From contig NZ_RXOZ01000036.1 in the NCBI RefSeq assembly GCF_003991205.1, forward strand, positions 151,692 to 215,691: a stretch of DNA of 64,000 nucleotides, written 5' to 3'. The position numbers were made by a program, and so were the translations under genes. Shown piece after piece: positions 1-8,206 of this stretch; position 1 is the first letter of the stretch; each line of letters opens with the position of its first letter. Source of the stretch: Georgenia sp. SYP-B2076. GTDB taxonomy: Bacteria; Actinomycetota; Actinomycetes; Actinomycetales; Actinomycetaceae. The notes beneath the pieces are model-generated. The model searched no databases and was not told where the DNA came from. It saw nothing but the letters and a program-made list of their open reading frames with translations.

Positions 1-204
1 CGCCGCCTCAGGGCGCCGGGTCGCCCGTGTGTCACTGAGCACCCTGACCGGAAAAGGTTCCGCTGCGCCGCCGCAGCGATTACCGTCGCCCCATCCCATA
101 TCAGCGGCGCGCCCTCGGGGCGCGCGGCCGGCCCCGCGCCGGCCCGCCGGTGTGCCCGGCCGCCGGCCGGGGATGTCTCGTGCCAGACCGGAGCGCCCTC
201 GCCC

Positions 205-1044
205 ATGACGCGTCACCTCGTGGTCACCGCCGACGACCTCGGCCTCGACGCCGACACGAACCGCTCGATCGTCGGCCTCATGCGCGAGGGCCTCGTCACC
301 GCGACGACGCTCATCACCGTCGCGCCCGCGGCCGCCGACGCCGTCCGGCGCGTGCTGGCCGCGAACGTCCCGGTCCCCAACCTGCACGTCACGCTCACCA
401 GCGCCCGCGAGTTCCGCCCCTGGCGGCCGCTCGCGCCCGACGTCGCCTCCCTCACGGACGCGAGCGGCGCCTTCCACATCGCCCCGGCCCGGGTCGGGGC
501 GCGGGCCTCGGCCGACGACGTCGTCCGTGAGATGGCCGCCCAGCTGCGCTGGATGCACACCGCCGCGCTGCGCCCCGCGGTGCTGGACTCGCACTCGGGC
601 AGCCTGTACGGCGTGCGCGGGCGATCGTTCCTCTCCGCGGCGCTGGACTTCTCCGCCGAGCACGGCCTCGGGTTCCGGTTGCCGCGCCGGCTGCCCGGCC
701 TCGTCGGGTGCGTCGTCCCCCGCCGGCTGCGCCGCCGCTACGAGGACGCCGTGGCCGGTGCGGAGGCCCGCGGGGTCCGGCTGCCCGAGACGATGGTCAG
801 CTCCTGGCTGCCGGGCACGCTGGTGCTGAGCTACGCCCAGCTGCGCGCCAGCGTCCTCGCCCAGCTCCGCCGGCTGCCCGAAGGCGTCTCGGAGCTCATG
901 CTCCACCCCGCGCCCCCCAGCGCCGCGCGGCGCCTCCACCCGGCGGAGGGCCGCAAGCGGGTGTGGGAGCTGCGGCTCCTGCGGGACCCGCTCCTGGCCC
1001 GGACGCTGCGCCGCGAACGCATCGAGCTCGTCCCGGCCTGGTAG
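205..1044 (+). CDS. YdjC/ChbG-family carbohydrate deacetylase (copy 1)
   Basis: Predicted 279-residue cytoplasmic sugar deacetylase of the YdjC/ChbG family, which removes N-acetyl groups from oligosaccharides such as chitobiose. The metal-site residues are visible: the TADDLGL motif near the N-terminus (Asp10, Asp11), His61, Asp128 and His130 in LDSHSG, and His234 in MLHPAP. Length fits the family. The ATG start is preceded by GGAG. A paralogue of identical length follows 93 bp downstream on the same strand, so the pair probably arose by tandem duplication and may be co-transcribed. The exact substrate cannot be told from sequence. Confidence 0.85.
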   Translation: MTRHLVVTADDLGLDADTNRSIVGLMREGLVTATTLITVAPAAADAVRRVLAANVPVPNLHVTLTSAREFRPWRPLAPDVASLTDASGAFHIAPARVGARASADDVVREMAAQLRWMHTAALRPAVLDSHSGSLYGVRGRSFLSAALDFSAEHGLGFRLPRRLPGLVGCVVPRRLRRRYEDAVAGAEARGVRLPETMVSSWLPGTLVLSYAQLRASVLAQLRRLPEGVSELMLHPAPPSAARRLHPAEGRKRVWELRLLRDPLLARTLRRERIELVPAW

Positions 1045-1137
1045 CCGGCCGCCCGGAGGCGCGGCGCTCCGGGCGGCGGTACCCTCCCGAGCAGCCGCGC
1101 TGACGCGCCGCACGGATGAGCACCCGGAGAGCCCCCG

Positions 1138-1977
1138 ATGACACGCCGGCTGGTCGTGACCGCGGACGATCTCGGTCTCGATCCCGACACCAACGAGGCC
1201 ATCGCCGAGCTGCTCGCCGACGGCCTCCTGTCCGCCACGACGCTCATGCCCGTGGCCCCGGCCGCCGACGACGCCGTCCGACGCGTGCTCGCGGCGGGCC
1301 TGCCCGTCCCCCACCTGCACGTCACGCTCACCGGCGCCCGCGAGTTCGCGCCCTGGCACCCCCTCGCCCCGGACGTGCCGTCCCTGACGGACCCGAGCGG
1401 CGCCTTCCACCTCGACCCGGCGCGCGTCGAGAGGGCGGGCACGCCCCGGGACGTCGCCCGCGAAGTGACGGCGCAGCTCGCCTGGATGCGGGCGGCCGGG
1501 CTGGGGCCGAGCGCGCTCGACTCCCACTCGGGCACGCTCTACGGCATGCACGGGCGCTCGTTCGCAGACGTCGCGGTGGAGCTCTGCGCCGAGCACGACC
1601 TTGCCCTGCGCATCCCGCGCCGCCTGAGCCGGGTCGTCGCCCTGGCCCTGCGCGGCCGGTTCCGCCGTGAGCACGCCCGCGCCGTCGCCCTGGCCGACGC
1701 CCTCGGCGTCCGGCTCCCCGAGGTCATGGTGGGGTCGTGGCTGCCCGGCCGGATGATCCTCGGGTACCCCCAGCTGCGCGCCGAGGTCCTCGCCCAGCTG
1801 CGCGCCCTCCCGGAGGGCACCTCGGAGCTGGTGCTGCACCCGGCCCCGAAGAGCGCCGCGCGCCGCCTCGCGCCGGCGGAGGGCAAGAAGCGCCTGTGGG
1901 AGCTCCGGCTGCTGCGGGACCCGGCCCTGGCCCGGACGCTGCGCCGCGAACGCATCGAGCTTGTGCCGGGCTGGTGA
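1138..1977 (+). CDS. YdjC/ChbG-family carbohydrate deacetylase (copy 2)
   Basis: Second YdjC/ChbG deacetylase, also 279 residues and alignable to copy 1 without a gap. All metal-site residues are kept (Asp10/Asp11, His61, Asp128/His130, His234). Similarity is highest over the last 22 codons, where the DNA is nearly identical to copy 1; the middle (residues about 90-190) has diverged, suggesting different substrate preference. A CGGAGAG ribosome binding site lies just before the ATG. The neighbour on the opposite strand ends 24 bp downstream. Confidence 0.85.
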   Translation: MTRRLVVTADDLGLDPDTNEAIAELLADGLLSATTLMPVAPAADDAVRRVLAAGLPVPHLHVTLTGAREFAPWHPLAPDVPSLTDPSGAFHLDPARVERAGTPRDVAREVTAQLAWMRAAGLGPSALDSHSGTLYGMHGRSFADVAVELCAEHDLALRIPRRLSRVVALALRGRFRREHARAVALADALGVRLPEVMVGSWLPGRMILGYPQLRAEVLAQLRALPEGTSELVLHPAPKSAARRLAPAEGKKRLWELRLLRDPALARTLRRERIELVPGW

Positions 1978-2001
1978 TGGCCCGCCCATGGGCGCGGCGG
2001 G

Positions 2002-2730
2002 TCACAGGTGCCGCAGGTATCTCTCCGGCGCGTCGAGGAACGCCCGCCAGCTGGTGACGAGGTCGAGGTCCTCCCAGGCGGTCGGCCGGAGGCCCCAGTC
2101 ACCCACCTCGTAGATGTCGGCGCCGGGGAGCGCCGCGAGGAGCGGCGAGTGCGTCGACATGATGACCTGGGAGTCCCCCTCGGCGACGAGATCCTTGAGC
2201 AGCCCCACGAGGGCGAGGCACCCGGAGAAGGACAGGGCGGACTCCGGCTCGTCCAGCAGCCACAGGCCCGGCCCCCGGAAGCGGTCGATGGTCAGCTCGA
2301 GGAACGACTCCCCGTGCGACATCTCGTGGAAGCGCAGGTCCTCGCGGTGCACGGAGGTAGTCGGGTTCTGCTCCAGGTAGGTGAAGAACCCGTGCATCGT
2401 CTCGGCGCGGAGGAAGTAGCCGCGCCTGGTGGTCCCCGCGTTCCGCAGCAGCTTAAGGTGGGCCCACAGCGCCGACTCGGTGGGGCGGCTGGAGTGTCGC
2501 GCCCCCGTCGAGCCGCCCTCGGGCGAGAGCCCGTACGCCAGCGCGATGCCCTCGACGAGCGTGGACTTCCCGGACCCGTTCTCGCCGACGAAGACCGTCG
2601 CCGGCCCGAGCTCCAGTCCCTGGTCGAGCACCTGGGCGACCGGCGCCAGCGTGGCCGGCCAGACGCCCCGGTCCAGGACGTTGTTCGGGTCCTCGCCCAG
2701 CCGCCGGACGGGGACCGTGTCGAAGCGCAT
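2002..2730 (-). CDS. AAA family ATPase (ABC/RecF-like, predicted)
   Basis: A 242-residue stand-alone P-loop ATPase. Walker A is GENGSGKST (residues 49-57), an ABC-like signature MSHGESF lies at 137-143, Walker B LWLLDEPES at 156-163, and a switch histidine follows in MSTHSP (194). No transmembrane segment or partner permease is present, so this is the soluble AAA_21/AAA_23 type, often annotated as predicted ATPase, rather than a transporter. The frame is open further upstream, but MRFDTV at 2730 is the natural start because the residues before it are low-complexity. Its biological role is unknown. Confidence 0.8.
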   Translation of the reverse strand: MRFDTVPVRRLGEDPNNVLDRGVWPATLAPVAQVLDQGLELGPATVFVGENGSGKSTLVEGIALAYGLSPEGGSTGARHSSRPTESALWAHLKLLRNAGTTRRGYFLRAETMHGFFTYLEQNPTTSVHREDLRFHEMSHGESFLELTIDRFRGPGLWLLDEPESALSFSGCLALVGLLKDLVAEGDSQVIMSTHSPLLAALPGADIYEVGDWGLRPTAWEDLDLVTSWRAFLDAPERYLRHL

Positions 2731-2840
2731 GCGGTCATCCTGGCAGCAAGGCCTGACGCTCAGGGGTCCTCGGCCGCTTCCGCTCGGAGGTCGTCCCCGC
2801 ACCGGCCTCGTGCGCCCCTCCGCTCAGGGGCCGTCCCCGC

Positions 2841-3926
2841 TCAGGCCTCGTACGCCTCTCGGCGGCCGGCCGGCCGTCGGGCCACGGCGACGGCGCCCGG
2901 GCCGCCGCCGTCGTCTCCGGCCGGCGCCGCCCGATCGGCAGGCGCGGCGAGACGTGGGCCGGTGAGCTCGTCGTAGCGCACCGCCACGACGCCCGCGACG
3001 ATGAGGACGCCGCCCAGGAGCTGGACGGGCAGCGGCAGCTCACCGAGCATGAGCCAGGCGAACAGCACCGAGAACATCACCTCGGTGAGCCCCAGGAAGG
3101 ACGCCACCTTCGAGCCCAGCCGTCGGGTGGCCGCGATGCCCGCGGCGTAGGCGAAGGCCGCGGCGACCAGGCACAGGGCCGCGACGGGCACCAGCCACGG
3201 CATCTCGGCCCCGGCGAGGACGACGGGACGCGAGGAGGTGGTCATCGGCATCAAGCCGACCAGGCCCGCCCCGGCGAGGGCGGCCGCGGCCACGACCATG
3301 CCGCCGGCCGCCAGGACCAGCGGCGGCAGGCCGGTGGTCTCCCTGGCCGAGAGCACGAAGTACACGGCGAGCCCGACGGCGGCCCCCAGCCCCCAGAGGA
3401 CGCCGCCGAGGTCGACCCGCATCCCGCCGGTGACGTCGAGGATCAGCATCAGCCCGCCGACCGCCAGCACCATCCCGAGGACGGTCCAGCGGCGGGGGCG
3501 CTGGCCGTGGCGTGCCCACAGCCAGCCGACGACGAGCACCAGGCCGAGGTACTCCAGGAGCAGGGCGACGCCGACGGACAGCGTCGTCACGGCGTTGAAG
3601 AAGAAGAGCTGGCACGCCGCCATGGAGATCAGGCCGTACGCCACGATGAGCCCGGCGTTGCGGCGCAGGAGGTGCCAGCGGCCCCGCAGCGCGAGCAGTG
3701 CCGGCACCAGGAGGGCGAAGGCGGCGCCGCTGATCCGCACGGTGACGGCCGCGCCGGGCGACCAGCCGGTCTCGAGCAGCGACTTCGCCAGCGAGCCGGA
3801 GGTCCCGAAGGCCGCCGCGGAGGCCAGCGCCAGCCAGATGGCCGGGCCCTGGTGGCGGGGCGCCGCCGTGCGGCGACGGTCCCCTGCACCCACGCCGTCC
3901 GGCGCGCGGCCCTGGCCTCGTGGCAT
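2841..3926 (-). CDS. EamA/DMT family transporter
   Basis: A 361-residue inner-membrane protein with about ten hydrophobic helices arranged as two EamA repeats, typical of drug/metabolite exporters. The start is set at MPRGQG, preceded by GGGAGG; a longer frame exists but crosses the operator region. It is divergent from the CGNR zinc-finger regulator, which starts 93 bp away, and a perfect 10-bp inverted repeat lies between them, so the regulator probably controls this exporter. The C-terminal 40 residues are Ala/Gly/Arg-rich and likely cytoplasmic. Substrate unknown. Confidence 0.85.
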   Translation of the reverse strand: MPRGQGRAPDGVGAGDRRRTAAPRHQGPAIWLALASAAAFGTSGSLAKSLLETGWSPGAAVTVRISGAAFALLVPALLALRGRWHLLRRNAGLIVAYGLISMAACQLFFFNAVTTLSVGVALLLEYLGLVLVVGWLWARHGQRPRRWTVLGMVLAVGGLMLILDVTGGMRVDLGGVLWGLGAAVGLAVYFVLSARETTGLPPLVLAAGGMVVAAAALAGAGLVGLMPMTTSSRPVVLAGAEMPWLVPVAALCLVAAAFAYAAGIAATRRLGSKVASFLGLTEVMFSVLFAWLMLGELPLPVQLLGGVLIVAGVVAVRYDELTGPRLAAPADRAAPAGDDGGGPGAVAVARRPAGRREAYEA

Positions 3927-3974
3927 GGTCCCTCCCAGGGCGGACTGCCGGCGCCACACGGCCCGACGGAAGAT

Positions 3975-4004
3975 GTCATGAGTGAAACTCGTTACACTCA
4001 TGAC
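3975..4004. promoter_or_regulatory. Operator-like palindrome between EamA exporter and CGNR regulator
   Basis: Perfect 10-bp inverted repeat GTCATGAGTG-N10-CACTCATGAC centred in the 93-bp gap between two divergent genes. A TACACT -10-like hexamer (3993-3998) lies inside it, 20 nt before the CGNR start. The placement fits an autoregulated operator, most simply bound by the CGNR protein; that assignment is inference. Confidence 0.6.
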
Positions 4005-4018
4005 GGTAGGCCGCGACA

Positions 4019-4576
4019 ATGTCAGGAGTCAACGTGGTTTTCGCTCGTGACGCTGAGGAGGCGCTCATGACCGCCGCGGCCCTCGTCAACACCCTCGGCG
4101 AGGACGGGGACACCCTGGTCACCGAGTCCGACCTCGACGACTTCCTGGCGCGCTGGCCGTTCACCGGGAGTCGCACCCACGACGCCGCCGAGGTAGCGGC
4201 CGTGCGCGCTCTGCGTCCCGTCCTGCGCCGGCTCTGGACGTCCGGTGACGCGGATGTCGTCGCCGCCGGCGCCAACGCCCTGCTCGCGGAGGCGCGGGCG
4301 CTCCCCCAGCTCGTGCGGCACGACGGGTGGGACTGGCACCTGCACGCCACGGCCCCCGATGCGCCCCTGGCCACGCGGATGGGCGTGGAAGCCGCGATGG
4401 CCCTGGCGGATGTCGTCCGCGGCGGCGAGCTCGACCGGCTGCGCGTCTGCGCGGGCGAGGACTGCCAGGACGTGGTGATCGACCTGTCCCGCAACCGCTC
4501 ACGCCGCTACTGCGACTCCGGCTGCGGGAACCGCGCCAACGTTGCCGCCTACCGCGCCCGCCGCGCAGCGTCCTGA
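4019..4576 (+). CDS. CGNR zinc-finger (ABATE domain) regulator
   Basis: A 185-residue protein with an N-terminal ABATE-type domain (about residues 10-135) and a C-terminal CGNR zinc finger: Cys144 and Cys149 in RVCAGEDCQ, then Cys165 and Cys169 in YCDSGCGNR. Such proteins are stress- or ligand-responsive DNA-binding regulators in actinomycetes and are commonly divergent from an EamA exporter, as here. The ATG at 4019 lies 20 nt after a plausible -10 within the palindrome. The 3' end of this gene is repeated in decayed form about 290 bp downstream. Confidence 0.85.
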   Translation: MSGVNVVFARDAEEALMTAAALVNTLGEDGDTLVTESDLDDFLARWPFTGSRTHDAAEVAAVRALRPVLRRLWTSGDADVVAAGANALLAEARALPQLVRHDGWDWHLHATAPDAPLATRMGVEAAMALADVVRGGELDRLRVCAGEDCQDVVIDLSRNRSRRYCDSGCGNRANVAAYRARRAAS

Positions 4577-4644
4577 TCAGTCCGCGGCTGCGCGCCGCGG
4601 CACCATAACCGCCCCGGCGGCGTGCAGCTCGGTCATGCGCGATC

Positions 4645-4779
4645 GGATCGCGCCACAACCGCCGTCCCACGCCGGCCCACGCCGGCCCACGACCAGGCCC
4701 GGACGCGGCGTTTCCTTGGAACCGCCTCATCCGGGCCTGGTCGGCCCGAGACCCGAGGGAGGGCTATGTGGCGCGATCC
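4645..4779. repeat. Palindromic intergenic element with nested inverted repeats
   Basis: Outer arms of 13 bp match perfectly (4645-4657 GGATCGCGCCACA and 4767-4779). Inside them a perfect 14-bp stem pairs 4690-4703 with 4730-4743 around a 26-nt loop. The same outer arm sequence bounds two elements near 45.4-45.8 kb, so this is a dispersed family. It sits between an intact CGNR gene and a decayed copy of that gene's 3' end. Confidence 0.6.
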
Positions 4780-4787
4780 GACCGGCC

Positions 4788-4878
4788 GGCCGCTACTGCG
4801 ACTCCGGCCGCGGCAACCGGGGCGAATGTCACCGCCTACACCTCGAACGCCGCCGCCCACCGGGCCCGCCGCGCCGCG
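4788..4878 (+). pseudogene. Remnant of a duplicated CGNR zinc-finger 3' end
   Basis: Translating one frame gives GRYCDSGRGNRG and, after a +1 shift, GANVTAY then AHRARRAA. Together these match the end of the intact upstream gene (RRYCDSGCGNR, ANVAAY, RARRAAS) residue by residue, with the second finger cysteine changed to Arg, a frameshift and a short insertion. No start or upstream part of the gene accompanies it, so it is a non-functional fragment. Confidence 0.6.
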
Positions 4879-4924
4879 CCCCGATCCCTCCGCGCGACGC
4901 GGCGTCCGTTCGTTCGTTCAGGGC

Positions 4925-6160
4925 TCAGGCCTCCAGCTTCATCGCCTGCCGCCAGCTCAGCGCGGTGCCTGACTGCATGACGGCGCGCTGGTAGATGCGC
5001 TCGCCCAGGCGCAGCAGCAGGTACGCCACGACGGCAGTCAGCACGAGCGACGCGAACGGCTCCCACACCGGGACGTCGCCGCCGAGCACCCGGATCGGCA
5101 TGGCCACGGAGGACACCACGGGCACGTACGAGGCGACCGTGAGCCAGACGCCGTCGGCGAACAGACCCGCAAACAGCGCGACCATGATCACCGTGATGAC
5201 GGGACCGGTGTTGGACTGCAGGTCCTCGCTGCGGCTCGCCAGCGACCCGAGCACGGCCCAGACGGAGGCCAAGGCGGCGAAGCCCGCGACGAAGAACGCG
5301 ATGAACCAGCCGGACGCACCGAGGATCCAGCCGATGTCGCCTGCCACGCCCGTGACATTCACCGTAACGAGGCCGACCACCGCGTACAGGGCGATCTGGG
5401 CGAAGGCGAGCATGGAGTTGCCCAGCACCTTGCCGTAGAGCAGCTGCCGGATCGGGATCGCGGTTGCGAGGATCTCCACCACCCGGTTCTGCTTCTCCTC
5501 CAGGACGGAGTTGGCGATCGTCATGCCGAAGACGATGGCCGCCATGTAGAAGAGGAACGCGAAGACGAATCCCACCGCCTCGGCCAGGCCGCTGCGGTCC
5601 TCGCCCACCAGCAGCTCGGTGGTGATCTCGGTGCCGGCGGTGAGCTGGGCGACGGTCGTCCCCGCCGCCTCGGCGTTCGCCTCGAGCACGGCCGCTCCGA
5701 CGCCGTCGCTTAACGCGCCGGCAAGCGCACGATTGACCCCGTCGTTGCCGATGACGGTCCACCCGTCGGGGCCGGCGATCAGCGCCGCGTCGACCTCCTC
5801 CTCACCCACCGCCGCGCGGGCCGCGGCCTCGTCGGGGTACTCCTCCGCGGCCAGGGTGTCGCCCGAGTCGCCGGACTCGATCGCGGACCGGCCGGCATCG
5901 ACGGCCGCGCGGCCCTCGGCGGAGGTGACGGCCACGGTGAAGTCGGTCGTCCGGCCCCCGACGAAGGCGCCGACGCCCGCGCCTGCGACGATCATGACGA
6001 GCGTGAGGCCGGTGGAGAGCATGAAGCTGCGGTTCGTCAGCTTGACCACGATCTCCCGCACGGTCACCACCAGCCACGGGTGCTTCACGCGCGGCGCGTC
6101 GTCCGGGCGCTCGCTTGGCGACTCCACACGGTGGTCCGGCGGCGTGGTCGTGGTGGTCAT
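4925..6160 (-). CDS. ABC transporter permease, NatB-like (ABC-2 family)
   Basis: A 411-residue membrane protein: a cytoplasmic N-terminus, one helix at about 40-60, a large extracytoplasmic domain (about 65-180), then five or six helices to the end. This topology is that of NatB/ABC-2 exporter permeases, which extrude sodium or drugs together with a NatA ATPase. Its start overlaps the ATPase stop by 4 bp (ATGA), so the two are translationally coupled. Regulation by the upstream two-component system is likely from gene order. Substrate is not determinable. Confidence 0.85.
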   Translation of the reverse strand: MTTTTTPPDHRVESPSERPDDAPRVKHPWLVVTVREIVVKLTNRSFMLSTGLTLVMIVAGAGVGAFVGGRTTDFTVAVTSAEGRAAVDAGRSAIESGDSGDTLAAEEYPDEAAARAAVGEEEVDAALIAGPDGWTVIGNDGVNRALAGALSDGVGAAVLEANAEAAGTTVAQLTAGTEITTELLVGEDRSGLAEAVGFVFAFLFYMAAIVFGMTIANSVLEEKQNRVVEILATAIPIRQLLYGKVLGNSMLAFAQIALYAVVGLVTVNVTGVAGDIGWILGASGWFIAFFVAGFAALASVWAVLGSLASRSEDLQSNTGPVITVIMVALFAGLFADGVWLTVASYVPVVSSVAMPIRVLGGDVPVWEPFASLVLTAVVAYLLLRLGERIYQRAVMQSGTALSWRQAMKLEA

Positions 6161-7056
6161 CGGACGACCTCTCGGTAGATGTCGGACAGGGACGGGACGA
6201 GCGGCGTGAACTCGGTAAGCCCACGCCCGACAGCCCGGGCCAGCACGCGCTCCTGGGTCGCCGGGCCGTCGAGCTCGAGGATCGCGCGGGCGCCGTCGAC
6301 GTCGACGACGCGGACCCCCGGCTCCTCGCGCAGCCACCCGGCGTCGGGGACCGTGGCGATGCGGAACTGCCGTGAGCCGCGTGCCCGCAGCTCGTCGCCG
6401 GTGCCGGCGGCCATGACCTTGCCGTCGGAGAGGACGACGAGGGAGTCACACAGCCGGTCCACGAGGTCGAGTTGGTGGCTGGAGAAGAGGACGGGTACGC
6501 CTTCGCGCAGTCGGTCGCGCAGCAGGTCCACCATCGAGTCCACCGCGACCGGGTCGAGGCCGGAGAACGGCTCGTCGAGGACGAGCGCCGTCGGGTGGTG
6601 CAGCAGAGAGGCGACGATCTGCACCCGCTGCTGGTTGCCGAGGGACAGCGACTCGAGCTTGTTCTTCAGGCGCCCGCCCAGGCCGAAGCGGTCCAGCATG
6701 CGGGTGGCCTCCGCGCCGGCGTCGCGCCGGGTCATCCCGCGCAGCTGACCGAGGTAGGTGAGCTGATCGATGATCGACTGCTTGGGGTACAGGCCGCGCT
6801 CCTCGGGCATGTAGCCGAACCGCGCCCGGTCCCGGGCGGTGATGGGCCGCCCGCCCCAGAGCACCTCGCCGCCGTGGATGGCGAGGACGCCCATGATCAT
6901 GCGCATGGTGGTCGTCTTGCCGGCACCGTTGGCGCCGACGAAGCCGGTCATCCGTCCCGGCTCGACGACGAAGGAGACGTCGTCCACGGCAGTGTTGTCC
7001 CCGAAGCTCCGGGTGAGGTTCCGCACCTCTAGCGCGGGTGGTGGCTGGTGGCTCAT
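6157..7056 (-). CDS. ABC transporter ATP-binding protein, NatA-like
   Basis: A 299-residue ABC ATPase with Walker A GANGAGKTT (41-49), a variant signature LSLGNQQR (137-144), Walker B LVLDEPFSGLD (158-168) and the switch histidine in SSHQLD (about 196). The C-terminal 90 residues form the DUF4162-like extension common in NatA/CcmA-type exporters. It partners the overlapping permease downstream. The start MSHQPPP is preceded by AAAGGACG. A 278-bp gap separates it from the response-regulator gene transcribed in the same direction. Confidence 0.88.
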   Translation of the reverse strand: MSHQPPPALEVRNLTRSFGDNTAVDDVSFVVEPGRMTGFVGANGAGKTTTMRMIMGVLAIHGGEVLWGGRPITARDRARFGYMPEERGLYPKQSIIDQLTYLGQLRGMTRRDAGAEATRMLDRFGLGGRLKNKLESLSLGNQQRVQIVASLLHHPTALVLDEPFSGLDPVAVDSMVDLLRDRLREGVPVLFSSHQLDLVDRLCDSLVVLSDGKVMAAGTGDELRARGSRQFRIATVPDAGWLREEPGVRVVDVDGARAILELDGPATQERVLARAVGRGLTEFTPLVPSLSDIYREVVR

Positions 7057-7334
7057 GTCGGTCGTCCTTTCGTGTTTCGTCCGGCCAAGCCTAGGAATCG
7101 GTCGGCCTCCGCCGCTTCCCCCGCCCGGCGGACTTCCCGGGCCCCGCCACTCCCCCACGCGATGGAGCGGCGGCCTGAGCCGGACCTGGGCTGTCGCGGC
7201 ACGCGCGCCATGCACCACGAGGTGGCCGGCTGGGTGGCCGCCCGCCACTTCGAGCTCACTTTCCGGCGGTAGAGGACCGGGCCCCAGCGCGCTAGTCGCC
7301 GCGCAAGCCCGCGCCCGCGGCGGGGGAACCCCGC

Positions 7335-8111
7335 TCAGCCGAGACCCGCGAGCCCTGCGCGATAGGCGAAGACGACCGCTTGGACCCGGTCGCGGGAGTC
7401 GGTCTTGGCAAGGATGTTTGACACGTGCGTCTTCACCGTCGCATCCCCCAGGTACAGCCGGCCGGCGATCTCGGCGTTAGAGAGGCCGTCGGCAAGCAGG
7501 GCGAGCACCTCGCGCTCCCGCGGCGTCAGCGACGCGACGACGCGCCCCACCTGCGGGTCCTGCCCGACGGCGGTGCCCGTCCCGGACGCCGCGCCAGCCC
7601 GGGCGGCGCCGTCGGGCATCCGTGGCGGGGCGTCGTCGACCATGCTCGTCGACCTGCCAGGAACCGTCCCGCCCGGCGTCTCCCCTCGGCCGACGAGCCG
7701 CGAGATGACCTTGAGCGTCACCTCCGGGGCGAGGAGGGCGTGGCCGCCCGCCACGGCGCGGATCGCCTCGACGAGATCGTCGGGGTCGGCGTTCTTGAGG
7801 AGGAAGCCGCTGGCGCCGGCGGCGAGGGCGTCGAAGAGGTAGTCCTCGCGGTCGAAGGTGGTGAGGATGATGACCTTCGCGAGCCCGCCGGCCACCACCT
7901 CGCGGGTCGCCTCGATCCCGTCCATCACCGGCATCTGCACGTCCATGAGGACGACGTCGGCCGGCCGCTCGGCCAGCACGGCCAGGGCCTCGCGCCCGTT
8001 CGCCGCCTGCCCGACCACCTCGACGTCGTCCTCCACGGAGAGCACCATGGCGAAGCCCGAGCGGACGAGGGCGTGGTCGTCGACGACCAGGACGCGGATG
8101 GGTTCGGGCAC
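7335..8111 (-). CDS. NarL/LuxR-family response regulator
   Basis: A 258-residue response regulator. The receiver domain (3-120) has the acidic pair Asp11/Asp12, phosphoacceptor Asp57 in LMDVQMPVMDG and the conserved Lys in LKN. The LuxR-type HTH (SLTPREREVLALLADG onward) occupies about 190-250. The linker between them is unusually long, about 55 residues of Gly/Ala/Pro/Thr-rich sequence. GTG start at VPEPIRV, preceded by GAAGGAAG. It lies downstream of its cognate kinase and upstream of the NatAB-like exporter, its probable target. Confidence 0.88.
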   Translation of the reverse strand: MPEPIRVLVVDDHALVRSGFAMVLSVEDDVEVVGQAANGREALAVLAERPADVVLMDVQMPVMDGIEATREVVAGGLAKVIILTTFDREDYLFDALAAGASGFLLKNADPDDLVEAIRAVAGGHALLAPEVTLKVISRLVGRGETPGGTVPGRSTSMVDDAPPRMPDGAARAGAASGTGTAVGQDPQVGRVVASLTPREREVLALLADGLSNAEIAGRLYLGDATVKTHVSNILAKTDSRDRVQAVVFAYRAGLAGLG

Positions 8112-8181
8112 GGGTTCTTCCTTCTGCAGGGGCGGGCTCGGGGCGGGGCGCCGGAGCGAGCGGGCGGGTTGTCGGGCGGGC

Positions 8182-8204
8182 TGGCGGGCTGGCTGGCTGG
8201 CTGG
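8182..8204. repeat. GGCT microsatellite between kinase and response-regulator genes
   Basis: Four to five GGCT units with GGGCT variants lie in the 95-bp gap between the histidine kinase stop and the response-regulator start. Being outside both reading frames, slippage here would change spacing or mRNA structure, not protein. Confidence 0.5.
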
Positions 8205-8206
8205 AA

